From contig NZ_FPCG01000006.1 of assembly GCF_900116905.1 (NCBI RefSeq), positions 121,540 to 185,539 on the forward strand: 64,000 nucleotides of DNA, read 5' to 3'. Position 1 is the stretch's first letter; every line of letters starts with the position of its first letter. Positions 8,292 through 19,173 of the stretch are shown here, piece by piece. The notes under the pieces were generated by a model. The model made no database searches, had not been told where the DNA came from, and saw only the letters and a list, made by a program, of their open reading frames with translations. The position numbers and the translations under genes were made by a program. The stretch comes from Micrococcus terreus. Lineage in GTDB: Bacteria; Actinomycetota; Actinomycetes; Actinomycetales; Micrococcaceae.

Positions 8292-10325
<2,034 letters not shown>

Positions 10326-10360
10326 CCCAGCACCGCTGGATCACCACGGCATGGCACGAC

Positions 10361-10394
10361 GACGGCCTGTCACCTCTGCGGGTGACAGGCCGTC
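10361..10394. terminator. Bidirectional terminator between serC and DUF3027 gene
   Basis: A perfect 14-base-pair stem (10361-10374 with 10381-10394) closes a six-base loop TCTGCG. It lies between two convergent genes and can end transcription from both sides. Confidence 0.85.
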
Positions 10395-10418
10395 ATTCGT
10401 CGGTCAGGTCAGGTCAGG

Positions 10419-11066
10419 TCAGTCCTGTGAGGCAGATGAGCTCTGGTCGCTGGGCTCCTGTGCCGTCGGCCCCTGAGAGTCATCATCCTCGGCTGCGGCC
10501 TCGTCCTCGGCGGGCGTACCCGGCTCCTCAGACTGGTCCTCCGGTTCCTCTGCGGCCTGCAGCTGCTGCAGCGCCTTCTCCGGATCCTCCCCGGCGGCGA
10601 TCGCGTCCAGACGGGCCTTCTCCTCGGCGCTGACCCGGTCGGACCAGGGCACCCAGTCCGGGGCCACGATCGCTTCCGCACCGGGCAGCAGACCGATCTC
10701 ACACACGGTGATCTGACGGCTGCGAGGAGCCCGGGCCAGGGTGGCGAACCATTCCCAGCCGCGGTATCCGGCCAGCTCGGCCGCGAAGCGATGGGTGACC
10801 AGACGGTCGTCGTCCGCCGTGGTCCCACGGTGCTCGCCGATCTGTCCGTCCTCGGCCAGCTCGGCCAGCGCCTCGCGCGCCGCCTCGGTGGCCTCAGCCA
10901 AGAGGGCATCGAGCTTGGGCGCTCGACGCCGAGGGGCCTTCACCTGCGTCACCTCGGACTGCGCGGCATCAACCGGGCTCGTCTCAGCCTCCGGAGCGGC
11001 CTCACTCTGCTCCGGATCGGTGTTCAGGGGGGTGTCGGTCGGCTCAGGCGTCAAGGTCGTCAGCAA
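10419..11066 (-). CDS. DUF3027 family protein
   Basis: A 215-residue protein matching the actinobacterial DUF3027 family. The conserved core is about residues 48-150, with HRFAAELAGYRGWEWFATLARAPRS and APDWVPWSDRVS, the hallmark of the family. The first 45 and last 60 residues are acidic and disordered. Function is unknown. The gene start overlaps the end of the cold-shock protein gene by 23 bases, so the two form an operon; this neighbourhood with a cold-shock protein is common in actinobacteria. Confidence 0.88.
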   Translation of the reverse strand: MLTTLTPEPTDTPLNTDPEQSEAAPEAETSPVDAAQSEVTQVKAPRRRAPKLDALLAEATEAAREALAELAEDGQIGEHRGTTADDDRLVTHRFAAELAGYRGWEWFATLARAPRSRQITVCEIGLLPGAEAIVAPDWVPWSDRVSAEEKARLDAIAAGEDPEKALQQLQAAEEPEDQSEEPGTPAEDEAAAEDDDSQGPTAQEPSDQSSSASQD

Positions 11067-11427
11067 CCTTCCGCAGCGCCAAGGCGATCTTCTCCGCCTG
11101 GGCGCGCGGCGGGTACTTGCCCTTGCGCAGACCGTTGGAGGCCGAGTCGAGCCACTTGATCAGGTCCTCCATGACCACGGCCATGTCCTCGGGCTTGCGC
11201 CGGGTGGCGCGCACCACGGAGGGGCCGGAGTCGATGATCCGCGCGCTCAGCGCCTGCAGCCCTCGGCGCCCTTCAGCCACGCCGAACTCCATGCGCGTCC
11301 CGGCGCGCACCTCGGTGACACCGCTGGGCAGTGCGGAGGAGGGCAGGTGCACCTCCTGACCGTCATCGGTGTGCAGGAAACCGAACCCCTTCTTGGAGTC
11401 GTAGAACTTCACTTTGCCGGTGGGCAT
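11044..11427 (-). CDS. Cold-shock domain protein with C-terminal extension
   Basis: A 127-residue protein starting at MPTGKVKFYDSKKGFGFL (ATG 11425-11427). Residues 1-65 form a cold-shock OB fold with RNP1 KGFGFL (13-18) and an altered RNP2 (VHLPSS, where VFVHFS is usual). The extra 60 residues (EDMAVVMEDLIKWLDSASNGLRKGKYPPRAQAEKIALALRKVADDLDA) are helical and belong to the two-domain CSPs of actinobacteria. It probably binds single-stranded RNA or DNA. It is upstream of and overlaps the DUF3027 gene. A longer start 78 bases upstream exists but is unlikely. Confidence 0.9.
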   Translation of the reverse strand: MPTGKVKFYDSKKGFGFLHTDDGQEVHLPSSALPSGVTEVRAGTRMEFGVAEGRRGLQALSARIIDSGPSVVRATRRKPEDMAVVMEDLIKWLDSASNGLRKGKYPPRAQAEKIALALRKVADDLDA

Positions 11428-11686
11428 ATTCTCTTCAGTCCTTCTGTCTGTCTCTTCGGTGGTCCCTGCCGCGGGGGTCCTGCTCCTGGCATGGCGTCTC
11501 GTCATGAGCGCCCATGCGGCGGACCGTCGGGATCTGCGGGGCGGTCCTGGTCCAGGACGGTCCGTCCTGGCCGGTCCTGCCCGCGCGGACGGCAGGGAAA
11601 GTCTCAGCCGTCTCAGGATAGCCGTTCGCCTCCGTCACAGTGCTGTTCCCGGCCGGCTTTCGCTACCGGCGCGTAGACTGCTGAGC

Positions 11687-12013
11687 ATGTCCACGAGTCC
11701 CACCGTCTCCGCAGCCGACTCGAACGGACCCGGCTCGGCTGCTCTGAGCACGCCCGCATCCGATCGCTCTCCGCTCCAGCAGACGCAGCGTTCCGCCCAG
11801 GAGCAGTCGCCCGCCCTGCGCGCTCTGCTGTACTCCGGTGTGGCCATCACAGTGCTGTCCGGGCTGGGCCTGGCCCTGCTGCTGGTCTCCTACTTCATCT
11901 CCCTGGAGCCGTGGCCGGTGTTCTACTGGCTGGGCCTCTTCGGCCTGCCCCTGGGCTTCGCCCTGATGCTCGGCTACGTGGTGGCCGCGGCCATCGCCCG
12001 ACGCCGCTCCTGA
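11687..12013 (+). CDS. Small two-helix membrane protein
   Basis: A 108-residue protein with a polar N-terminal 45 residues and two hydrophobic segments at about 49-70 and 77-101, ending in RRRS. I chose ATG 11687 because the upstream reading frame overlaps the cold-shock promoter region. It is not a family I can name; similar short proteins precede the XPB pair in related genomes. It ends 22 bases before the helicase-associated gene and is probably co-transcribed with it. Confidence 0.65.
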   Translation: MSTSPTVSAADSNGPGSAALSTPASDRSPLQQTQRSAQEQSPALRALLYSGVAITVLSGLGLALLLVSYFISLEPWPVFYWLGLFGLPLGFALMLGYVVAAAIARRRS

Positions 12014-12035
12014 GGTCCGGTCCGGACGACCGCCC

Positions 12036-14432
12036 ATGTCCGTCCCCTCACTGACCGGGCTGTTCACCTCCTGGCTGGAGGATGCCAGGCCGGGCCGCCC
12101 AGGTCGCCTCGCCGCCCTGCTGCGCAGTCGACCTGACCTGTGCGTTCCTCCCCCATCCGATCTCGGGTCCTTGGCCGCTCGTGCCCTGGCCCGCACCTCC
12201 CTGGTGCGAGCACTGGACAGCGTGGACCTGCCCCACCTGCAGGTGCTGGAGTGCCTGGCCGCGGTGGGACCGTCCACCACCGAGGAGATCGCGGCCTTCC
12301 TGGGCGTTCCGGACCACCCGGAGATTCCCGACGACGTCCTGCAGCATCTGCAGGATCTCGCCTTGGTCGTTCCATCCGGCCCCCAGGGGGCCTGGAGTGC
12401 TCCCGTGCAGGTGACGGCCGCCGTCGGGAATCTGGGCCTGCATCTGGGCCGTCCGGCCGCAGGGCTGGGCGCGGACCCGGCCGGACTGCCCACCGCCCGG
12501 GACGAGCTGATCCAGCGGATCCAGGACCACGAGCTCGTCCAGCGGGATCCGGGCCTGCTGGCCGCTGTCCTGGACGCAGTGCAGACCCTCCAGACCCAGC
12601 CGGTGGCGCGCGTGTCCGATCCTCCCGGTCCGGTCCTGCAGGTGCTGTTGGACACCGGACTGGTGGTGCGCGCCGGAGCCGCCCCGGACGGCACGGAGCT
12701 GGCAGAGCACCCACTGGAGGCGGCTCTGGCCTGGCGCCAGGGCACCGCCGGTGTGACGCTGAGCCTCTCCGCCCCGGATGCTCCCGGGCAGACCGTCCTG
12801 GGACCGATCGCCCGCAATGCGGCCCTGGCGGCGGTCACCGACCTGCTGCGGGAGTGCCTCGCCGTCCTCGCCGCGCTCGAGGACGGACTGCCGACCCTCC
12901 GGTCCGGCGGGGTGGGGGTGCGTGAGGTGCGCCGGCTGGCGGTGCGCACGGGGACGGAAGCGGTCCATGCCGCCTGGCTCGTGGAGCTGCTGGTGGCGGC
13001 CGGACTGGTGGAGCTGGATCCGGACACCTCGGAGTGGCAGCACAGCTCGGCCGTACCCCACTGGCGGCGTGCATCGCGTGCTCGGCAGTGGGAGGTGCTG
13101 GCGTCTGGGTGGCTCTCCTGCGCGCGGGCCCCACTGTGGGGTCCACCGGTGAGCACGGCCCCCAGTACGGCTGCCGAGACGGGACGCCTGCTGGCACCGG
13201 ACCGTACCCGCCCGGACGCGCCCCAGCTGCGGGCCACCGTCCTGGGCACTGCCACACTCGCCTCCGAACAGCAGCCGGGCATCGGGCTGGATGCCGCCGT
13301 GCCGCACCGGCTGCGCTGGCAGCACCCCCGTCAGCATCACCGGACAGCCGCCTTGGTCCCGGCCCTGCTGCGTGAGGCGGGGCTGCTGGGCCTGACCGGG
13401 GCCGGTGCGCTGACCGAGCTCGGCGCACTGGTGGCTCAGGGAGATCTGCCTGCCGCTCGGGAGCGGGTCGAGGAGCTGCTGCCGGCCCCCGTCGCCCGGT
13501 TCCGACTCCAGGGCGATCTCACGGCAGTGGCGCCGGGCTACCTGGATCCCCGACTGGCCGAGCCGCTGACGTTGATGGCCGCGCCGGAAGGGGACGGCCC
13601 TGCCGAGCAGTTCCGCTTCTCCGACACGTCGCTGCACCGGGCCCTGGATGCCGGGTGGACCGCCGAGCAGATCCTGCAGTTCCTCACCGAGCACTCCGAG
13701 GACCGTGTGCCGCAGTCGGTGGAGTACCTGGTCCGGGACGTCGCCCGTCGGCACGGGGCGCTGGTCACCGGTGCGGCCGCCGCCTGGCTGCGCGCGGAGG
13801 ATCCGGACCTGCTCGATGCCGTGCTGGCCGATCCCTCCCTCGTCCAGGCACGGCTCGAACGACTCGCCCCCACCGTCCTGGTGGCCGGGGTGGGTCCACG
13901 CGAGCTGCAGCGCCTCCTGGCGACTGCTGGCCATCGTGCCGCCCTGGCCGCCGTGCGCCCGGCCGTCCCTGCGGCCTCCGCCGCGTCCCGTCCCGACGAC
14001 GGCCAGGAGCCTTCCGCAGACCGCTCACCGGAGCGGGAGAGCCTGGCCTCGACCATGGCACACTCGCCCTTTCCGGCACCCCTCGCCTCAACTCGACGCG
14101 TGCCGTCTGACCAGGAGATCGACGAGGTGCTCGAACGGCTGCGTCGAGCACCGGTGCCCATGGATGCGGAGACCGGCCCTGAGCAGGCGGTGGCGGTCCT
14201 GCGCCAGGCGGCCCGCACCCGGCAGCCGGTGCGTCTGCACCTGGTCACCGCCCAGGGGGAACGCCGCGAACGACTCGTCGTGCCGTTGGCGGTGGCCGGC
14301 GGACGGCTGCGGTGTCAGGACCTGCCGGACGGCAGCTCGGCTCCGGTCGGCAGGGAGAGCGTGCTGCCGCTGCACCGCGTGGTCGGGGCGGAGCCGGTGA
14401 CGAGCACCATCCCCACCGGGCTCGCTGACTAG
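12036..14432 (+). CDS. Helicase-associated (XPB N-like / Helicase_C_3) domain protein
   Basis: A 798-residue protein of the actinobacterial helicase-associated family that almost always sits beside bacterial XPB. The N-terminal 330 residues contain predicted winged-helix segments (LPHLQVLECLAAVGPSTTEEIAAFLG; VREVRRLAVRTG). The middle (about 450-620) holds the conserved RFRLQGDLTAVAPGYLDP and FRFSDTSLHRALDAGWTAEQILQFL, and the C-terminus (about 690-790) a WYL-like strand region. It probably partners the XPB helicase next door in DNA repair; its exact role is unproven. It ends with TAG. Confidence 0.85.
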   Translation: MSVPSLTGLFTSWLEDARPGRPGRLAALLRSRPDLCVPPPSDLGSLAARALARTSLVRALDSVDLPHLQVLECLAAVGPSTTEEIAAFLGVPDHPEIPDDVLQHLQDLALVVPSGPQGAWSAPVQVTAAVGNLGLHLGRPAAGLGADPAGLPTARDELIQRIQDHELVQRDPGLLAAVLDAVQTLQTQPVARVSDPPGPVLQVLLDTGLVVRAGAAPDGTELAEHPLEAALAWRQGTAGVTLSLSAPDAPGQTVLGPIARNAALAAVTDLLRECLAVLAALEDGLPTLRSGGVGVREVRRLAVRTGTEAVHAAWLVELLVAAGLVELDPDTSEWQHSSAVPHWRRASRARQWEVLASGWLSCARAPLWGPPVSTAPSTAAETGRLLAPDRTRPDAPQLRATVLGTATLASEQQPGIGLDAAVPHRLRWQHPRQHHRTAALVPALLREAGLLGLTGAGALTELGALVAQGDLPAARERVEELLPAPVARFRLQGDLTAVAPGYLDPRLAEPLTLMAAPEGDGPAEQFRFSDTSLHRALDAGWTAEQILQFLTEHSEDRVPQSVEYLVRDVARRHGALVTGAAAAWLRAEDPDLLDAVLADPSLVQARLERLAPTVLVAGVGPRELQRLLATAGHRAALAAVRPAVPAASAASRPDDGQEPSADRSPERESLASTMAHSPFPAPLASTRRVPSDQEIDEVLERLRRAPVPMDAETGPEQAVAVLRQAARTRQPVRLHLVTAQGERRERLVVPLAVAGGRLRCQDLPDGSSAPVGRESVLPLHRVVGAEPVTSTIPTGLAD

Positions 14433-14475
14433 ACTCCAGCAGGTCCCCGCCCACCACCTGAAGGAGCAGCCAACC

Positions 14476-16110
14476 ATGTCTGACGGGCCGCTGATCGTGC
14501 AGTCCGACCGCACCGTGCTGCTGGAGGTGGACCACCCGCAGTCCTCCGAGGCACGTCATGCCCTGGCCTCCTTCGCCGAGCTCGAGAGGGCTCCCGAGCA
14601 CATCCACACCTATCGGATCACCGACCTGGGCCTCTGGAACGCCCGGGCCGCCGGGGTGGACGCCGAGCGGGTCCTGGATGTGCTGCTGACCCACTCGCGC
14701 TACCCGGTGCCGCACACCCTGCTGGTGGACATCGCCGACATCATGAGCCGGTACGGGCGCCTGCGCCTGGAGAACGACCCGGTGCACGGCCTGGTCATGC
14801 GCACCGACGACCACCCGGTGATGGAGGAGGTCCTGCATGCCCAGACGATCCGCGAGATCTTCGGTCCTCGTCTGGACGGAGAGACCGTGGTGGTCCCCGG
14901 TTCGGAGCGGGGCCGGCTCAAGCAGGCGCTGCTGAAGCTGGGCTGGCCCGCCGAGGACCTGGCCGGCTATGTGGACGGCACCCCGCATCCGATCGCGCTC
15001 ACCGAGGACGACTGGCAGCTGCGCCCCTATCAGCAGATGGCGGTGGAGAACTTCTGGGCCGGCGGCTCCGGCGTCGTCGTGCTGCCCTGTGGTGCCGGCA
15101 AGACCCTGGTGGGCGCCGCCGCCATGGCCACCTCCAGCACCACCACACTGATCCTGGTGACCAACACCGTCTCGGCGCGGCAGTGGAAGGACGAGCTGCT
15201 GCGCCGCACCTCACTGACAGAGGCCGAGATCGGTGAGTACTCCGGCACGGTGAAGGAGGTCCGCCCCGTCACCATCGCCACCTACCAGGTCCTCACCTCG
15301 CGGCGGGGCGGCATCTACCCGCACCTGGAGCTGGTCAACGAGCATGACTGGGGCCTGATCGTCTATGACGAGGTGCATCTGCTGCCGGCCCCGATCTTCC
15401 GAATGACCGCTGATCTGCAGGCCCGGAGGAGGCTGGGCTTGACCGCGACCCTGGTCCGGGAGGATGGCCGGGAGTCCGAGGTGTTCTCCCTGATCGGACC
15501 CAAACGCTATGACGCCCCGTGGCGGGAGATCGAGGCCCAGGGGTACATCGCTCCGGCGGAGTGCGTGGAGGTCCGCGTGGAGCTGCCGCGCGACGACCGG
15601 GTCGCCTATGCCATGGCCGAGGACTCGGACCGCTACCGGTACAGCGCCGGCTCGGATGTGAAGCTTCCGGTGATCCGGCGGATCGTGGACCGCCACCCGG
15701 GTGAACAGGTCCTGGTGATCGGTCAGTACCTGGACCAGCTCGAGGAGATCGGCGAGCTGCTGGGGGCGCCGGTCCTGACCGGGAAGACCCCCGTGCGCCA
15801 GCGGCAGCGGCTGTTCGACGAGTTCCGCGCCGGGGACCTGCCGGTGCTGGTGGTGTCCAAGGTGGCCAACTTCTCCATCGACCTGCCCGAGGCCTCGGTG
15901 GCCATCCAGGTCTCCGGGTCCTTCGGCTCCCGCCAGGAGGAGGCCCAGCGGCTGGGCCGGCTGCTGCGGCCCAAGCAGGACGGTCGGACCGCGCACTTCT
16001 ACACGGTGGTGGCTCGGGAGACGGTGGATCAGGAGTACGCGCAGAAGCGGCAGCGGTTCCTGGCCGAGCAGGGCTACGCCTACTCCATCCTGGACGCCGA
16101 GGACCTCTGA
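14476..16110 (+). CDS. XPB-type DNA repair helicase
   Basis: A 544-residue superfamily 2 helicase. An N-terminal damage-recognition-like domain (1-170) is followed by the Q region RPYQQMAVENFW, Walker A CGAGKT (about 205-210), Walker B DEVH (298-301), LGLTATLVREDGRE (motif III plus the RED loop, R-E-D) and C-terminal motifs VLVIGQYLD, VANFSIDLP and QEEAQRLGRLLRPK. This is the bacterial XPB/RAD25 family, a 3'-5' helicase found in mycobacteria and other actinobacteria. ATG 14476 follows GAAGGAG. It lies 43 bases after its helicase-associated partner. Confidence 0.93.
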   Translation: MSDGPLIVQSDRTVLLEVDHPQSSEARHALASFAELERAPEHIHTYRITDLGLWNARAAGVDAERVLDVLLTHSRYPVPHTLLVDIADIMSRYGRLRLENDPVHGLVMRTDDHPVMEEVLHAQTIREIFGPRLDGETVVVPGSERGRLKQALLKLGWPAEDLAGYVDGTPHPIALTEDDWQLRPYQQMAVENFWAGGSGVVVLPCGAGKTLVGAAAMATSSTTTLILVTNTVSARQWKDELLRRTSLTEAEIGEYSGTVKEVRPVTIATYQVLTSRRGGIYPHLELVNEHDWGLIVYDEVHLLPAPIFRMTADLQARRRLGLTATLVREDGRESEVFSLIGPKRYDAPWREIEAQGYIAPAECVEVRVELPRDDRVAYAMAEDSDRYRYSAGSDVKLPVIRRIVDRHPGEQVLVIGQYLDQLEEIGELLGAPVLTGKTPVRQRQRLFDEFRAGDLPVLVVSKVANFSIDLPEASVAIQVSGSFGSRQEEAQRLGRLLRPKQDGRTAHFYTVVARETVDQEYAQKRQRFLAEQGYAYSILDAEDL

Positions 16111-16173
16111 TCCTCCTCTTCTCATACAGCGGACGTTCAGCAAACATCCAGTGATCTGCGGGATGATGGCGCC

Positions 16174-16881
16174 ATGAAGTCCAACAACCCTGAAGCCAAG
16201 CTGCTGGTGGTGGACGACGAGCCGAACATCCGCGAGCTGCTCTCGACCTCGCTGAGGTTCGCCGGATTCGACGTGGTCGCCGCCGCCAACGGCAGAGATG
16301 CCCTGGCCGCCGTGGAGGCAGACCAGCCCGACCTCGCCGTGATGGACGTGATGCTGCCGGACATGGACGGCTTCACCGTCACTCGGCGCCTGCGTGCCGC
16401 CGGACGGCACTTCCCGGTGCTGTTCCTCACCGCCCGTGATGACACCGAGGACAAGGTCACCGGACTGACCGTGGGCGGGGACGACTACGTGACCAAGCCC
16501 TTCTCGCTGGACGAGGTGGTCGCCCGCATCCGTGCGGTGCTGCGCCGGACCGCCCCCGCCGAGGACGACGGCGCCGTGCTGCGCGTGGACGATCTGGAGC
16601 TGGACGACGACGCCCATGAGGTGCGCCGCGCCGGCGAAGTGATCGACCTCTCCCCCACCGAGTTCAAGCTGTTGCGCTACCTGATGATGAATCCCAACCG
16701 GGTGCTCTCCAAGTCCCAGATCCTGGACCACGTATGGGAGTACGACTTCAACGGCGACGCCTCGATCGTGGAGTCCTACATCTCCTATCTGCGCCGGAAG
16801 ATCGACAAGCCTGAGCTGCCCAACATGATCCAGACCAAGCGCGGCGTGGGCTATCTGCTGCGGTCGGCCGACAAGCGCTGA
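16174..16881 (+). CDS. OmpR-family two-component response regulator
   Basis: A 235-residue regulator. The receiver domain has the acidic pair D14-D15, phospho-acceptor D58 in VMDVMLP, T86 and K108 in TKPF. The C-terminal winged helix (about 137-230) includes LSPTEFKLLRYLMMNPNRVLSKSQILDHVW and ESYISYLRRKID. It belongs to the TcrA/PrrA/MprA-like group of actinobacteria. It is followed directly by its histidine kinase. The signal is unknown. Confidence 0.93.
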   Translation: MKSNNPEAKLLVVDDEPNIRELLSTSLRFAGFDVVAAANGRDALAAVEADQPDLAVMDVMLPDMDGFTVTRRLRAAGRHFPVLFLTARDDTEDKVTGLTVGGDDYVTKPFSLDEVVARIRAVLRRTAPAEDDGAVLRVDDLELDDDAHEVRRAGEVIDLSPTEFKLLRYLMMNPNRVLSKSQILDHVWEYDFNGDASIVESYISYLRRKIDKPELPNMIQTKRGVGYLLRSADKR

Positions 16882-16937
16882 GGGTGCCGCCTGGCTCGAC
16901 CCGCCGACCGGGTGCGGTGGCACGGCATACTGGACGG

Positions 16938-18701
16938 GTGAGACAGGGTCGCGGCTTCCATCCCTTCGCCGAATTGGCGCGCCTGTGGAAGACCTCCTCC
17001 CTGCGGACCCAGCTCGTGGTGATGACCTCCGGGCTGATGCTGCTCACCGTCATCGTCACGGCCGCCCTGACGGCCTCCCTGTTCCGTCAGGAGCTGGTCC
17101 GGCAGATCGACGAGGACCTCTTCGCCAACCGCAACGACGTCTCGTACTACCTGCTGGACTCTCTGGACAACAGCACGCCCTACTTCTCCCCTCCCTCCAT
17201 CCTGCGCTTCTACGGTGAGCTGCAGGACAACGAGGGCCAGACCGTGGCCAACACCTCCGGACCCAGCGGCGACGCCCCTGACCTGCCTGGCCTGGCCGCC
17301 GATCAGGTGGCCGCGCGCGGCAACGTGGCGTTCGAGGTGCCCGGCACGGCGGAGGACTCCCGCGGGTGGCGCGTGCAGATGTACCGGCTCGAGTCCGGGG
17401 ACGGTTCCCTGGCCATCGCCCTGCCTCTGGAACCGGTCCATTCCTCCGTCGATCGGGTGACATCGCTGGTGGCCACCATCGGCCTGCTGGCCACACTGGG
17501 CGCCTCGGTGATCTCCTACGCGGTGGCCACACGCGCCTTCCGCCCACTGCTGCGGGTGGAGCGAACGGCCGCGCAGATCGCCGCCGGAGACCTCTCCCGG
17601 CGCGTGGAGAACGGACCGCCGGACACGGAGGTCGGCCGGCTCTCTCGGTCCCTGAACGCCATGCTGGCCCACATCGAGTCCGCGTTCAGGTCCAAGGAGC
17701 AGTCCGAGGAGCGGATGCGTCGGTTCATCCAGGATGCCTCCCACGAGCTGCGCACGCCCCTGGTGACCATTCGCGGGTTCTCTGAGCTCTACCGCCACGG
17801 CGGCATCACCGAGCCCGAGGACGTCGGCACCGCCATGGGGCGGATCGAGTCCGAGGCCAAGCGCATGGGCCAGCTGGTGGAGGACCTGCTGACTCTGGCC
17901 CGGCTGGACGAGCAGCGGCCGCTGGAGCATGAGCGTGTGGACCTGCTCATGCTGGCCCATGACACGGTGATGGACGCCCGGGTCAACGCCCAGGACCGCG
18001 TCGTCACCCTGGTGGGCCTCGACGACGGCAAGCCCACCTCGGCGCCCACACTGGGCGATGAGGGACGGCTGCGTCAGGTCCTGGCCAATCTGGTCACCAA
18101 TGCTCTGCGGTACACCCCGGACGGCACCCCGCTGGAGATCGCGGTCGGCACGGTGGATGTGCTGGAGGGATCCGTGGACCACAGCGGTGAGCATCGAGGC
18201 CGGGCCCGCGACTCGGTGATCGAGGTGCGCGACCACGGTCCGGGCATCTCCGAGGAGGACGCGGTCCGGGTCTTCGAACGGTTCTACCGCGCGGACTCCT
18301 CCCGGCAGCGTGAGACCGGTGGCACCGGTCTGGGGCTGGCGATCGTGGCGGCCATCGTGGCCCAGCATGACGGCACAGTCCGGCTCCGGGAGACACCCGG
18401 CGGCGGTGCCACCCTCTCCGTCCGACTCCCCTGGGACGCCACAGCGGTCTCCCCGTCCGACGAGGACGCAGACGACGATGCTCCCGAGCAGTCCAGCGCC
18501 ACGGACGTGGCCGAGTCCTCCCCGGTCCAGGCTTCGGAACCAGGGGGATCCACACGATCGGACAGCGTGAGCGGCGCCGCCTCCACGGCCTCTGCCCCGC
18601 GCCGGCGGAAGACTCCGCCCCGTCCTGCACAGGCACCCCGAGTCCGCTCTGCATCCACACTGAGGCGGTTCCGCGGACCCCAGCGCCGTCCACGCTCCTA
18701 G
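16938..18701 (+). CDS. Membrane sensor histidine kinase
   Basis: A 587-residue kinase cognate to the preceding regulator. It has TM1 (about 24-47), an extracytoplasmic sensor (48-172), TM2 (175-197), HAMP, a HisKA domain with H269 in DASHELRTPLV, and a HATPase domain with the N box VTNALRYTPDG, GPGISEED and GGTGLGLAI. After the catalytic domain (ends about 500) comes an unusual acidic-to-basic, low-complexity tail of some 85 residues. The start is uncertain: GTG 16938 is chosen, but GTG 16884, two bases after the regulator stop, is in frame and possible. It ends with TAG. Confidence 0.92.
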   Translation: MRQGRGFHPFAELARLWKTSSLRTQLVVMTSGLMLLTVIVTAALTASLFRQELVRQIDEDLFANRNDVSYYLLDSLDNSTPYFSPPSILRFYGELQDNEGQTVANTSGPSGDAPDLPGLAADQVAARGNVAFEVPGTAEDSRGWRVQMYRLESGDGSLAIALPLEPVHSSVDRVTSLVATIGLLATLGASVISYAVATRAFRPLLRVERTAAQIAAGDLSRRVENGPPDTEVGRLSRSLNAMLAHIESAFRSKEQSEERMRRFIQDASHELRTPLVTIRGFSELYRHGGITEPEDVGTAMGRIESEAKRMGQLVEDLLTLARLDEQRPLEHERVDLLMLAHDTVMDARVNAQDRVVTLVGLDDGKPTSAPTLGDEGRLRQVLANLVTNALRYTPDGTPLEIAVGTVDVLEGSVDHSGEHRGRARDSVIEVRDHGPGISEEDAVRVFERFYRADSSRQRETGGTGLGLAIVAAIVAQHDGTVRLRETPGGGATLSVRLPWDATAVSPSDEDADDDAPEQSSATDVAESSPVQASEPGGSTRSDSVSGAASTASAPRRRKTPPRPAQAPRVRSASTLRRFRGPQRRPRS

Positions 18702-18782
18702 CGTCAGGGGTGCCGGATCCACCGGCGGCAGCGGACATCAGACATCGTCTCGCTGGTCTCACCCACAGCACAGGAGCATCGG

Positions 18783-19073
18783 ATGGCACTCGTCCAGATC
18801 GACACCGAAGACCTGATGGTCAAGAGCCAGGCCGTGGAGGCCTCCATCGGCCGCCTGCAGTCCGAGGTCAACGCCATGGAGGGCAACCTTCGCCAGCTGC
18901 AGGACACCTGGCGCGGCCAGGCCGCATCCAACTTCCAGGCCGTGCTGACCGAGTGGCGAGGAACTCAGGCCCGAGTGGAGGAGTCCCTGGTGTCCATCCG
19001 CGGCGCCATGACCCACGCCGCCCAGCAGTACCTGGACGCGGAGACCGCCAACGCCGCCATGTTCCGCGGCTGA
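18783..19073 (+). CDS. WXG100-family (ESAT-6-like) protein
   Basis: A 96-residue helical-hairpin protein with W43-R-G45 in DTWRGQAASNFQ at the turn, the defining WXG motif, and matching length. Such proteins dimerise and are often secreted by type VII systems as EsxA/B-like substrates or act as carriers. No EccC ATPase or toxin gene is nearby, so this is an orphan whose secretion partner would be elsewhere. A strong hairpin terminator follows at 19087-19134. Confidence 0.9.
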   Translation: MALVQIDTEDLMVKSQAVEASIGRLQSEVNAMEGNLRQLQDTWRGQAASNFQAVLTEWRGTQARVEESLVSIRGAMTHAAQQYLDAETANAAMFRG

Positions 19074-19086
19074 ACTCTCTCCGCAG

Positions 19087-19134
19087 GGGTGTGCGGCCCC
19101 GGCTCCAGGACGGCCTGGGCCGGGCCGCGCACCC
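19087..19134. terminator. Hairpin terminator after WXG100 gene
   Basis: A stem of 13 pairs, one of them G-U (19087-19099 with 19122-19134), around a GC-rich loop. It separates the WXG100 gene from the DUF4031 gene. Confidence 0.7.
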
Positions 19135-19173
19135 TGCACCGTGACGGTCGCGGGCTCGCCCTAGGCTGAGTCC

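Noticed and set aside
15211..16923. A 570-codon minus-strand frame across XPB and the response regulator
   Set aside because: Antisense to two clear genes and without any family signature.
18783..19073. A type VII secretion locus
   Set aside because: Only one WXG100 gene is present; no EccC, EccD, MycP or toxin gene is nearby.
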